Under the pieces are notes generated by a model. The model did not search any database, was not told where the DNA came from, and saw nothing but the letters and a program-made list of their open reading frames with translations. This document shows, piece after piece, positions 24,190 to 33,987 of a DNA stretch of 33,987 bases. Source of the stretch: Planctomycetaceae bacterium (GTDB lineage: Bacteria > Planctomycetota > Planctomycetia > Planctomycetales > Planctomycetaceae); NCBI GenBank assembly GCA_014762625.1, contig JABURQ010000064.1, forward strand, positions 1 through 33,987, read 5' to 3'. A program made the translations under genes and the position numbers. Within the stretch, counting starts at the first letter, position 1. Each line of letters starts with the position of its first letter.

Positions 24190-26733
24190 ATGAAGCTTTC
24201 CACCATCTCGGCACTTTTCCTGACTTTACTTTGGGGATCGATCGCCGCCTGCGCCCCCCAATCAGAGGATGCTGCGGAAACTCAGTTCTATCAGGGGCTT
24301 CGCGATCGCGGTTTTTTTTCACTGGTCGAAAGCACGCTTCAGACGGAGTTGGCCGAACCTCAACTCACTCCCGACCGCAGAACGTTTTTGCAACTGGAAC
24401 TCTCGCGGACGTTCGCGGCCCATGCAAGACAACGACTCGGAGAGGAACAGGCCGAACTCTGGCAACTGGCCCAATCCGTCGCGGATTCCGGGTTGAACAG
24501 CGATCAGGAGACGCAATGGACATCTCGGCTGCTAGTGCAGTCCGTGCTGATCCCTCTGGAAAAAACTCGCTTCGAACTCGAGCAGTTTCGCATTATTCCG
24601 CATGAAATCAACGCGGAACGCCTCCGTACCGAACTCCAGACGCATCTCCTGCAACTTCGCAAGCTGGAGCTGGAATTGAATCAGAGATCGCGAGCCGTTC
24701 TTTCGCGGTACCGCGCCAACCCGCAACAGATCTCTCCCTACAAATTTCGCTCCGTCCAAAAGCAGGTCATCTATGAGATCTCCCAAACGTTGACGGAAAT
24801 TGCGGAACTGGAATATGAGAGTCCCGAGGACCGATCTCCTCCTATTCGAGCGGCCCTCGATCGTTTGAAGGTCTTAACGAGTGGCGCAGAAGACGAACGG
24901 ATCACCTGGAAAGCGAGACTTCTGGTGATTCGCTGCGAGTGGTTGCAACACGATTTTGAAACCGCTCGGGTTTACGCTCGTCGATACGAAGACGATTGGC
25001 CGACTTCATTCCAGTCCGCGGCAGTCGGAGAACAGGCTCGTATCGATCTGGAAAATCAACAACCGGATCTCGCTCTGGAACGCCTGCACGAATGGAGAAA
25101 CAAACGCGGATACCTCTCCGGCGAACTCTCTCTGCTTCAGCTTCAAGCGTTGTCATCACTATGGGAACTCGCTTGGAAGAACGAACGGCCTCAACTCGCC
25201 AAGGATCTCGCACAACAACTCGAAGCTGCTGCCCAGAGAACGCAACGGGAAATCGGTGGCATCTGGGGCTGGCGATCGCGACTCCTGGTGGACTATAGCC
25301 GTCAAGCGACTCAATACGGTCCGGAAGTCGCATCTCGACTCCGAACCGCGCAGGCCACCTATCAGCGCGGCGACTACGAAGCCGCCGTGTCGCAGTACAA
25401 AGGCATCGCCGACCTGGCAAAATCTCAAGGACGGACCGAAGTCGCGTCGGAAATGTTATTTACCGCCGGTTCGATATTGTTGCAGAGGGGCGACTACGAA
25501 ACAGCACGCGATCTCTTTCAAAACTCTGTCAATCAATTTCCGGAGGCGAAGCGTGCCGCCGACTGTCATTTGATGTGGGTCTGGTGCCTGGGAAAAACCT
25601 ACGAACAAAGCCCCACCAAAAGCCATCGGCTCGCTTACACAGCCGCTCTGGACGAGCACCTCGAAAGATTTAAAGACAGCGAGACCACGGGGAGCGCTCA
25701 TCTCATGTACGGCCAGTTTCAGGAAAACCGGTTACAGGACACCATCGCGGTCGAACACTATCTCGCCGTCCCGACGAATCACGCCAAAGCCGTCATCGCT
25801 GATTTATCACTGCTGCGCTGCTATCGCAAAATATTGGAACGACTCAAAGCTCAAAATCGATCCACCAACGCCTGGCGGGATGAAGCGATTCGCCAAGTCT
25901 CTGCTAGAACGGCCCAATATCCTCAGGAACCGAACCAGCTCTCCCCTCAGCAATGTCAGGCCATTCTGGGGCTGGTGAGACTTCAAATGGAACAGGGAAC
26001 TCGGGACGATCAGCAAATATCGGCGTCTCTGAACCGTGTCATCGAGGCCTGCTCGCTGAAAACGAACCAGGACGAATCGTCTCAATCGTGGAAGGAGACG
26101 GCCCTCGCCGCTTATCGCTTGAAAATCGTTTCTCTGGCTCAATCGGGACGCACGCGCGAAGCGGAAGCGTTAATCGCTCAGATCGCCAACGCCGGACGTC
26201 AATCATTACTGGAGCTTTTAAACGGTCTGTCGCAGGCCGCGGAGAAAGCCAATCCGCAAACCCAAAAAGGGATCGCGGAACTGCAACTGGAAACCTGCGA
26301 ATCACTCAACACTCAGCGGGACCTGCTCTCTCCCACTCAGCAACAATTACTGGACCGCACAAAAGCCCGCGCTTTGATTTTGGCGGAACGTTCCGTAGAA
26401 GCTCACGAGATGTACGAGGACTTGATTCAAAAATCCCCCGACGATCTCCAGCTTCGACGCGAACTGGCGAAGTCTCTTTCAGATTGTGGTACGGTCAGTT
26501 GTCATCATCGCGCGCTGGTGCACTGGCAGTATCTGGAAGATCATTCCAAGAAAGGAACGCTGGACTGGCTGCGGTATCGAGCGGAAGTGATTCAATCGCT
26601 GATTCATGTCGGCAAGTCGAAAGAAGCCGCGAAACTTCTGAAAATCACCCGACTGCTCTACCCCGAAATCGGTGACGAGACCCTTCGGGAAAAGTATTCA
26701 TCACTCCAACAAAAGATCGACCGCGACAAATGA
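24190..26733 (+). CDS. Large exported TPR protein, probable lipoprotein
   Basis: An 847-residue protein with a signal peptide ending at I18-A19-A20-C21, an acceptable lipobox (Sec signal peptidase I cleavage after ACA is an alternative). The rest is almost wholly helical, with many TPR-like units: LRTAQATYQRGDYEAAVSQY, MLFTAGSILLQRGDYETARD, LFQNSVNQFPEAKRAADCHL and, near the C-terminus, AEVIQSLIHVGKSKEAAKLL. The N-terminal third (about 130-260) is rich in Leu, Glu, Arg and Gln and may form coiled coil. Planctomycetes encode many such large exported TPR proteins without known partners; a scaffold in the envelope is an inference. GAGAGG lies eight bases before the ATG. The stop codon lies in the loop of the terminator hairpin. 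Confidence 0.85.
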   Translation: MKLSTISALFLTLLWGSIAACAPQSEDAAETQFYQGLRDRGFFSLVESTLQTELAEPQLTPDRRTFLQLELSRTFAAHARQRLGEEQAELWQLAQSVADSGLNSDQETQWTSRLLVQSVLIPLEKTRFELEQFRIIPHEINAERLRTELQTHLLQLRKLELELNQRSRAVLSRYRANPQQISPYKFRSVQKQVIYEISQTLTEIAELEYESPEDRSPPIRAALDRLKVLTSGAEDERITWKARLLVIRCEWLQHDFETARVYARRYEDDWPTSFQSAAVGEQARIDLENQQPDLALERLHEWRNKRGYLSGELSLLQLQALSSLWELAWKNERPQLAKDLAQQLEAAAQRTQREIGGIWGWRSRLLVDYSRQATQYGPEVASRLRTAQATYQRGDYEAAVSQYKGIADLAKSQGRTEVASEMLFTAGSILLQRGDYETARDLFQNSVNQFPEAKRAADCHLMWVWCLGKTYEQSPTKSHRLAYTAALDEHLERFKDSETTGSAHLMYGQFQENRLQDTIAVEHYLAVPTNHAKAVIADLSLLRCYRKILERLKAQNRSTNAWRDEAIRQVSARTAQYPQEPNQLSPQQCQAILGLVRLQMEQGTRDDQQISASLNRVIEACSLKTNQDESSQSWKETALAAYRLKIVSLAQSGRTREAEALIAQIANAGRQSLLELLNGLSQAAEKANPQTQKGIAELQLETCESLNTQRDLLSPTQQQLLDRTKARALILAERSVEAHEMYEDLIQKSPDDLQLRRELAKSLSDCGTVSCHHRALVHWQYLEDHSKKGTLDWLRYRAEVIQSLIHVGKSKEAAKLLKITRLLYPEIGDETLREKYSSLQQKIDRDK

Positions 26734-26754
26734 TTCTCGCGGTCGATCTGTTTT
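26715..26754. terminator. Bidirectional terminator enclosing the stop codon of the large TPR gene
   Basis: Arms gatcgaccgcga (26715-26726) and tcgcggtcgatc (26737-26748) form a perfect 12-bp stem with a 10-nt loop (26727-26736) that contains the TGA stop (26731-26733). A T-rich tract follows on the plus strand (tgtttt) and TTTT follows on the minus strand, so it probably also ends transcription of the convergent secreted-protein genes. Confidence 0.9.
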
Positions 26755-26778
26755 GAAGCTTCATTGTCGCTGAACGAT

Positions 26779-27525
26779 TCAGATTTCTGAATCAGACTCG
26801 GAGTCCTCGACAATCGGAGTCGGAGCGAGGTCCTTTTCTTGAGCACCAATATTTTGCATCATGCCGTTTACAGTCTGGGCGTGATACGGATGCATCGGAT
26901 CGATGCGACGTTGCCAAAGCACTGGGTTCGGAGCGAGCGGGTAATTGGCTCGGTTCGGCATCCATTGAGGCACGTATTGATAGGTATAGCCCAACTGCGT
27001 CGTGTCGGTCGGAGTATGCACCATCGGGTACTGAACTTCCGAGTATTTCATACCGGGAGTTCCATAGAATTGATTCGGCAAGTATCGTCGATAGGTGACC
27101 GGTTGGTGAAAGACGCGTGGATTCGATGTGGGAGCATAGAAACCATAGCTGGGATGCAAAGTTGCCGCATAAGGATCCTGGCTGAACCAGACATGAAGCG
27201 GCGTGGCGTATGTTTTGGGTTCCCAAGTTTTCCCGTACTCATCTTGGATTGCGTGACCATGGTGATGCTGCACGACCTGGCCGTTCTCGTCCAGAATGAT
27301 GCCTCCCTCCGGAATCGGCGCGGGAGGAACCTTCGGTCCATTGACCTCTCCAGCCACTTCCTCAGGTAAGGGAGCGGGCACATTGGCGAGTTTGCTCGCT
27401 GTCGTCTGTTGAATGCCGTCAGAAATGCGGACCACTCCCGGTTCCTCGGCCGATGCCAGCTGCGGAACAAATCCGACACCAAGCATCGCAGTGGCTAACA
27501 TCGTTCGAAGTGAGGGAAAGATCAT
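26779..27525 (-). CDS. Secreted protein of unknown function with GVVRISD motif, Pro/Tyr/His-rich
   Basis: A 248-residue protein with a Sec signal peptide (RTMLATAMLGVGFVPQLASA, cleavage after about residue 26). The mature protein begins EEPGVVRISDGIQQTT; GVVRISD sits at residues 30-36, the same position as in the neighbouring cysteine-rich protein. The middle is Pro-rich (PAPLPEEV, PPAPIPEGG), contains a VVQHHHGHA cluster, then a Tyr/Pro/Asn/Gln-rich region with many aromatic residues (HPSYGFYAP, YTYQYVPQWMP) and an acidic Ser/Asp/Glu end. Only the start region has any family-like feature. No enzyme motif. Such compositions are seen in structural envelope or surface proteins, but that is inference. 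AGGA lies nine bases before the ATG. First of three adjacent genes for secreted proteins on this strand, counted from the terminator. Confidence 0.78.
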   Translation of the reverse strand: MIFPSLRTMLATAMLGVGFVPQLASAEEPGVVRISDGIQQTTASKLANVPAPLPEEVAGEVNGPKVPPAPIPEGGIILDENGQVVQHHHGHAIQDEYGKTWEPKTYATPLHVWFSQDPYAATLHPSYGFYAPTSNPRVFHQPVTYRRYLPNQFYGTPGMKYSEVQYPMVHTPTDTTQLGYTYQYVPQWMPNRANYPLAPNPVLWQRRIDPMHPYHAQTVNGMMQNIGAQEKDLAPTPIVEDSESDSEI

Positions 27526-27604
27526 GTGACTGAATCCTGGTACTTGAAAATGACGATTTGTAGGGAAGACACCTTATCTCTAAATCTCTGACTCGTGATT
27601 TTCA

Positions 27605-28348
27605 TCACGGACGCGGCATCACTTGTGTTTGAGGATGACGCACAACATGCGGCATCGGGGGAGCCGGCAGCGGGTTGGCGACGGGTGTCAATCGGCTGCT
27701 GGGAACTCCCCAGCCGTAGTTGTAAACGGCACCCACATTGGGAGCGAGTGGAACGGACACATTCACACCGTAACCCTGGGCGGCATACATGGCCCCATCA
27801 CGCTGATCGACGTAACCGGGGTTAATCGGATAGCCAATGGTGTAGCATCCGAAGGGGGGCAGATTGCCGGGCCGGAAGTATCCGAATCGGTTTTGGGCTT
27901 TGCTCTTCTTACCGTTATGGTAGGGGCAATTCCCGTTTTTGCAGTGGGGACAATTTGGGTTGTAGTCCGCATGCTGATGATGATAGGGACAATTCCCCTT
28001 CTTGCAGTGTTCGCAATTCTGATGAAAGCCCTGATGTTGGCATCGGGGGCAGTCGCCGCGATAACGGTGCAGCGTGAACATGTCATCAAAGAGCCCGCGA
28101 AAATCACAAAAATTGTGAAAGTGAAAGCGTCCATTGCAATTGTCGCATTGGTCGCATTCTCCGGCAGGATCGGTTTCGCAGCCGAGTTCTTTCTGGACGG
28201 CGTGAGACTGCAATTTCATTTGCGTGCCCACCGTATCCTGGTCGCTGATTCTCACAACACCTGCGGTCGGTTCTTGAGCTCCCGCGATTGTTGCGGAGAA
28301 CGCAACCACGACGATCATCAGTCCGGCCAGTCGAGTCAAAAGTTTCAT
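27605..28348 (-). CDS. Secreted Cys/His-rich protein with repeated C-x-x-C units and GVVRISD motif
   Basis: Taken from the ATG at 28348 (longer frame to 28417 is less likely), a 247-residue protein with a clear signal peptide (MKLLTRLAGLMIVVVAFSAT, then IAGA and QEP). GVVRISD is at residues 30-36. Residues 57-141 hold thirteen cysteines (one more at 168), mostly as C-x-x-C pairs: ECDQCDNC, DCPRCQHQ, and two near-identical 16-residue units, NCEHCKKGNCPYHHQH (111-126) and NCPHCKNGNCPYHNGK (132-147). This could bind metal (zinc-ribbon-like) or form disulfides in the periplasm; there is no C-x-x-C-H haem site. The C-terminal third is Gly/Pro/Tyr/Asn-rich and uncharacterised. A frame on the opposite strand is an antisense artefact. 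No homologous family recognised. Confidence 0.78.
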   Translation of the reverse strand: MKLLTRLAGLMIVVVAFSATIAGAQEPTAGVVRISDQDTVGTQMKLQSHAVQKELGCETDPAGECDQCDNCNGRFHFHNFCDFRGLFDDMFTLHRYRGDCPRCQHQGFHQNCEHCKKGNCPYHHQHADYNPNCPHCKNGNCPYHNGKKSKAQNRFGYFRPGNLPPFGCYTIGYPINPGYVDQRDGAMYAAQGYGVNVSVPLAPNVGAVYNYGWGVPSSRLTPVANPLPAPPMPHVVRHPQTQVMPRP

Positions 28349-28445
28349 GGCGTTCACCAATCCCTTTACTGTCTTTACTTTGGGTTGATCCGAAACCATT
28401 ACGGACAGAAGCCTCATTGGCCTCTCGTCCCGGCATTGGTTGTTT

Positions 28446-28985
28446 TCACCTCTTGAAACCGTTAAAGCCCGAGAGGATTCCGTGTTTTGGTTTGTACTTC
28501 ACATCGACCTTGGTTCCGGTCAGATGCCAGACATCGTTACTGCGAACTCCCCAGGGAGTCACAATCCAGCCACCTTTAACGACGTAGTAAAAAGGTGGGT
28601 ACATGGCTTGGTAACGATGCTTGTAGAGCATCTCGTGAGGATAAAAAGCCTGGTTCGTATGCATCGTGCCCCCCACTTGGTGAGGAACGTTGGGAATCGG
28701 AGAGGGATAGAGCGCGGCACCCGTTTGCGGATACGCATTAATCATTTGTCCGGGAGCAGGTTGCAGTGACGGCGGTGTCGCGGCTCCCTGCTGTTGAGAC
28801 GCTCTCATCGCTCCGTAATTCATGGTGTGTGTTGGGAGTAAATTCGGCTGCACGCCACCCATCGGCTGAATGCCGTATTGATGCCCTGCCGGCGTGACCT
28901 GAGGCAGTTGGGCTTCAGCGCCGTTCAGTAAAAATGCAGTCAGCCAAACGGCCACTACAGTTTGAATAATCAGTGAGCGGGACAT
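28446..28985 (-). CDS. Small secreted protein of unknown function, Pro/Gln/Tyr-rich
   Basis: A 179-residue protein with a signal peptide (IIQTVVAVWLTAFLLNGAEA, cleavage after about residue 25). The mature N-terminal half is Pro/Gln/Met/Gly-rich and probably unstructured (GHQYGIQPMGGVQPNLLP). The second half is aromatic and looks like a small folded domain: AFYPHEMLYKHRYQAMYPPFYYVVKG, GGWIVTPWGV, DVWHLTGTKVDVKYKPKHG. It lacks GVVRISD but shares composition and location with the next two genes. A very strong AAGGAGG lies seven bases before the ATG, which suggests high expression. It is probably the first gene of a three-gene group reading toward 26779, although gaps of 79-97 bp leave room for separate promoters. 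No family recognised. Confidence 0.78.
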   Translation of the reverse strand: MSRSLIIQTVVAVWLTAFLLNGAEAQLPQVTPAGHQYGIQPMGGVQPNLLPTHTMNYGAMRASQQQGAATPPSLQPAPGQMINAYPQTGAALYPSPIPNVPHQVGGTMHTNQAFYPHEMLYKHRYQAMYPPFYYVVKGGWIVTPWGVRSNDVWHLTGTKVDVKYKPKHGILSGFNGFKR

Positions 28986-29467
28986 TCTGCTCCCTCCTTG
29001 GGTTGTCGATGTCTCATTCTTCGTCGGGCGAGGTTACTTACGCCGATTCCTCCGACGTGGACTCCCAACGATGGGAATAGTCATAATTCAGTTTCGGCAC
29101 AGATGATTCCGTTCGATGAGGTCTGATTCCCGAATGGAGACGAGCGGAAATCAAAACGAGAAATGTAATCGGTCAAAACGTTATAACCCGCAATCCTTGT
29201 CACAATGCCGCAAAACTAGCTAACATGCATTCATCGCCGCATCAACATCACCCGCACACCTCCTACCGAGGGCGTATCACACTGATATTCCAGTAAATTC
29301 CGCCCTTGATCCCGATGCCACTTCCGGAGAAACTGTGTCGCCGGACTGGTGAGGCGCTGTCAAGCTGGGTAGTCTTGAGCGACTCTTTTCATTGAAGGAA
29401 TTATGCGAATTTTCAGGTTCTGTGGATGACCTCCCAGAACTGCACTGTCAGGAAGACGGAGTAACCA
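28986..29467. other. 482-bp divergent intergenic region
   Basis: Between the secreted three-gene cluster and the topoisomerase genes. It should carry two divergent promoters, but no convincing -35/-10 pair was found. Seen in it: an 8-bp palindrome gttataac near 29180; and, close to the topoisomerase start, a hairpin with arms gttctg (29417-29422) and cagaac (29435-29440). A tiny frame at 29403 (ATG with AAGGA three bases upstream, 8 codons, M-R-I-F-R-F-C-G) is a possible leader peptide. No RNA gene or full-length protein gene is supported. Confidence 0.45.
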
Positions 29468-31828
<2,361 letters not shown>

Positions 31829-31863
31829 CCTTCGGATCACTTCTCGCTCGAAACGGATCATTC

Positions 31864-33795
31864 ATGGCGACAGCGGCGAAAAATGGCAACGGAAAATACA
31901 GTGCGGACGATATCGAGGTCCTGGAAGGCCTCGAAGCGGTACGTCGTCGTCCGTCGATGTATATCGGAGGCGTCGATAATCGCGGACTCCATCACCTACT
32001 CTGGGAAATCATTGACAACTCGGTCGACGAATATCTGGCGAGTGAAGCCGACCGACTCACCGTCACGCTCCATAAGGATAGCGCCTCAGCCACCGTCAGC
32101 GACAACGGTCGCGGCATCCCCGTCGATAAGCACAAAAAGCTGAAAAAGTCCGCTTTGGAAGTGATCCTGACGACGCTGCACGCCGGCGGGAAATTTTCCG
32201 ATAAGAATTACGCCCGCAGCGGCGGGCTCCACGGCGTCGGTTCGTCCGTTGTGAATGCGCTCTCGGAAGAGATGGTGGCCACCATCCATCGCGACGGCCA
32301 CGAATGGGTCCAACGCTACAAACGGGGTCGCCCGACGACGCCGGTCAAAAAAGTGAAAAAGTTTCGTGGGCACGGGACCTCGATCTATTTTCGCCCTGAC
32401 GACTCGATCTTTCGAAAGACGATCTTCAACGCCGAGACCATCAAGCAGCATCTCGAGGATATTTCCTACATCCACGGAGGATTGAAAATCCTCTTCGAGG
32501 ACGAAGCGAAAGGGGAAAAGGTCGAATTCCACCACCCGGAAGGAATCACCGGCTATCTCCAAAAGCTGACCACAGAGAGCGATAAAAAAGTCGTTCACGA
32601 ACAGATCTTCTCCGCCGAGAAGGAAGAGGGAAATACCAAGGTGGAAGTCGTCCTGCATTGGACCGAATCGACCGACGAACAGATACGAAGTTACGTGAAC
32701 GGCATTCGCACGCATGGAGGAGGCACCCACGAGAACGGCTTCAAAGCCGGCATCACGAAAGCCGTCCGCAACTACATGGACGTGCATAACATCAAACAAA
32801 AAGGTCTCAATATCACGGCGGACGACATCCGGGAAGGATGTATGGCGATCGCTTCGATCTTTTTATCCGACCCGATGTTTCAAGGACAAACGAAAGAAAA
32901 ACTCAATAATCCGGAAATGACCGGCTGGGTGGAAGGGCTGGTTCGTCCGGCGCTCGAAACCTGGCTCAATAACAATCCCTCGATCGCCGATGCAGTCATC
33001 GGTCGCATCGTCCTCGCCGCCCGCGCTCGACTGGCAAGCCGCGAGGCCTCAAGCGGCGTGCGTCGGAAGTCGCCTTCCAAGCGAACGAGTCTTCCGGGGA
33101 AACTCCTCGACTGCCGCTCGACGAAACCCGAGGAATCCGAACTGTTCATCGTAGAAGGAGATTCCGCCGGCGGAACCGCCGCAATGGGGAGAGACAGCCG
33201 GACTCAGGCCGTATTGCCTCTGCGGGGAAAAATCCTGAATACCGAAACCCTCGCCGCGTCGAAGGCCCTCAAGAATCAGGAAGTCAAAGATCTGGTCGAA
33301 ACGTTGGGGACCGGACTCGGAGAACATTTCGACATTCACAAACTCCGTTACGGCAAAGTGATCCTGTTGATGGATGCCGATAGCGACGGCTTTCACATCA
33401 GCACCCTGTTGCTGACGTTCTTTTTCCGTCACATGCCGGAACTGATTCGTTCGGGCAAACTCTATCTGGCGCAGCCTCCCCTGTATCGAATTCTGGTCGG
33501 GAAAGAGACGATCTACGCCCAGGACGACGCCGAGAAAGAGGAAATCCTGAACAGCCTCCCGGAAAACCGGAAAACCGAGGTGATTCGCTTCAAGGGCCTG
33601 GGCGAGATGTCGGCCAAGCAACTCAAGGAAACCACACTCGACCCCAACGAACGCATCCTGCTCAAAGTTGATATCGACAGTCAACTGGAAGCGGACGCCA
33701 CCTTTTCTCAGCTACTCGGGAAGGACGCCTCCGAACGCTACAAAGTGATCATGGAGGAAGCCAGCTTCGTCGATCTGGAAGAAATCGATCTGTAG
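31864..33795 (+). CDS. Type IIA DNA topoisomerase subunit B (DNA gyrase/topoisomerase IV subunit B, divergent)
   Basis: A 643-residue ATPase subunit. The ATG at 31864 is chosen over one at 31804, which lies inside the A-subunit gene and adds an unlikely N-terminus. GHKL ATPase motifs: YIGGVDNRGLHHLLWEIIDN with E48 (general base) and N52, DNGRGIP (80-86), GGLHGVGSSVVNALS (120-134), and switch lysine K344 in FQGQTKEKL. Toprim motifs: E431-GDSAGG, PLRGKILN, and D504-A-D-S-D-G (33373-33390), here ADSDGFHI in place of the usual ADVDGSHI. Length fits ParE or short GyrB rather than the roughly 800-residue GyrB with insert. Together with the A subunit it should form a heterotetramer that relaxes, supercoils or decatenates DNA. 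Confidence 0.94.
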   Translation: MATAAKNGNGKYSADDIEVLEGLEAVRRRPSMYIGGVDNRGLHHLLWEIIDNSVDEYLASEADRLTVTLHKDSASATVSDNGRGIPVDKHKKLKKSALEVILTTLHAGGKFSDKNYARSGGLHGVGSSVVNALSEEMVATIHRDGHEWVQRYKRGRPTTPVKKVKKFRGHGTSIYFRPDDSIFRKTIFNAETIKQHLEDISYIHGGLKILFEDEAKGEKVEFHHPEGITGYLQKLTTESDKKVVHEQIFSAEKEEGNTKVEVVLHWTESTDEQIRSYVNGIRTHGGGTHENGFKAGITKAVRNYMDVHNIKQKGLNITADDIREGCMAIASIFLSDPMFQGQTKEKLNNPEMTGWVEGLVRPALETWLNNNPSIADAVIGRIVLAARARLASREASSGVRRKSPSKRTSLPGKLLDCRSTKPEESELFIVEGDSAGGTAAMGRDSRTQAVLPLRGKILNTETLAASKALKNQEVKDLVETLGTGLGEHFDIHKLRYGKVILLMDADSDGFHISTLLLTFFFRHMPELIRSGKLYLAQPPLYRILVGKETIYAQDDAEKEEILNSLPENRKTEVIRFKGLGEMSAKQLKETTLDPNERILLKVDIDSQLEADATFSQLLGKDASERYKVIMEEASFVDLEEIDL

Positions 33796-33987
33796 CAATG
33801 AGTGTCGGCGATTGGGGGCGAGATAGGATTCGGAATCATCGCTGTCACCTCCTTGCCTTGTTTGAAAGAAATTCCGTTGTCTGAAGGCTAAACCCCGAGG
33901 GTTTCCAAGATGACAATTTTGCGAGTTGTCATCTTGTCAAGTTGTCATCTTCGAACGAAACCCGATGGTTTTGCCCGGTTTTGACTC
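33796..33987. repeat. Downstream hairpins and TTGTCATCTT repeats at the window end
   Basis: After the B-subunit stop there is a 6-bp hairpin with a 3-nt loop (aaaccc 33890-33895 / gggttt 33899-33904). Then aagatgacaa (33907-33916) pairs perfectly with ttgtcatctt (33926-33935), and a second direct copy of ttgtcatctt follows at 33942-33951; the 11-mer gttgtcatctt repeats with a 16-base period. The first hairpin pair may end the topoisomerase transcript, though no T-tract follows. The extra direct repeat is unexplained. The region runs out of the window. Confidence 0.55.

Noticed and set aside
27623-28456. 277-codon plus-strand frame with membrane-like hydrophobic runs
   Set aside because: It is antisense to the Cys/His-rich secreted gene; Cys and His codons read backwards give Thr, Val and Met, which creates false hydrophobic stretches. 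The minus-strand protein has a signal peptide and a motif shared with its neighbour.
32086-32799. 237-codon minus-strand frame
   Set aside because: Antisense to the topoisomerase B ATPase domain; typical mirror frame of a GC-rich gene.

Overview
The window looks like chromosome of a planctomycete (order Planctomycetales, most likely Planctomycetaceae sensu lato). Evidence: a DUF1501 protein, a DUF1080 protein, a DUF1570 protein, the PVC-group 'small basic protein', a bacterial GH3-family protein, many secreted TPR proteins, and frequent GTG/TTG starts. GC content appears to be about mid-50s percent. No tRNA, rRNA, CRISPR array, insertion sequence, prophage or clear transfer signature was recognised, so this is core/lineage-specific chromosome rather than a mobile island.

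Layout. 1-2700: 3' part of a DUF1501 gene, then an orphan ABC-type solute-binding lipoprotein, closed by a strong bidirectional terminator shared with rpsT (S20). 2700-5800: rpsT and a TPR protein on the minus strand, then a divergent secreted DUF1080 protein. 5800-9500: a minus-strand transsulfuration enzyme, divergent from an Ldh2-type oxidoreductase that is translationally coupled (ATGA) to a Tat-exported DUF1570 putative metalloprotease. 9500-12320: TPR lipoprotein and a PAS-GAF-receiver protein (minus). 12430-15660: Nramp-like transporter with non-canonical metal site, secreted beta-propeller-like protein, GNAT acetyltransferase. 15670-20210: secreted alpha/beta-hydrolase, GH3 adenylating enzyme, small basic protein (all minus). 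20500-24000: acetolactate synthase large subunit (plus), then a minus-strand groES-like gene followed by an enolase-superfamily enzyme. 24190-26733: large TPR lipoprotein. 26779-28985: three consecutive minus-strand genes for secreted proteins of unknown function, two of which share a GVVRISD motif just after the signal peptide. 29468-33795: a divergent type IIA topoisomerase pair (A then B), followed by hairpins and repeats to the end.

Genes are tightly packed, and several convergent pairs end within about 10 bp of each other with no visible terminator (5794/5804, 9492/9504, 15662/15673). Few true operons are seen: Ldh/DUF1570, GroES/enolase-superfamily and topoisomerase A/B are the best. 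The most interesting material is the secreted three-gene cluster (26779-28985), the Nramp-like transporter with its altered metal-binding motif, the divergent topoisomerase pair, the receiver protein with a histidine-less kinase-like segment, and an 11-bp inverted repeat at that protein's start.
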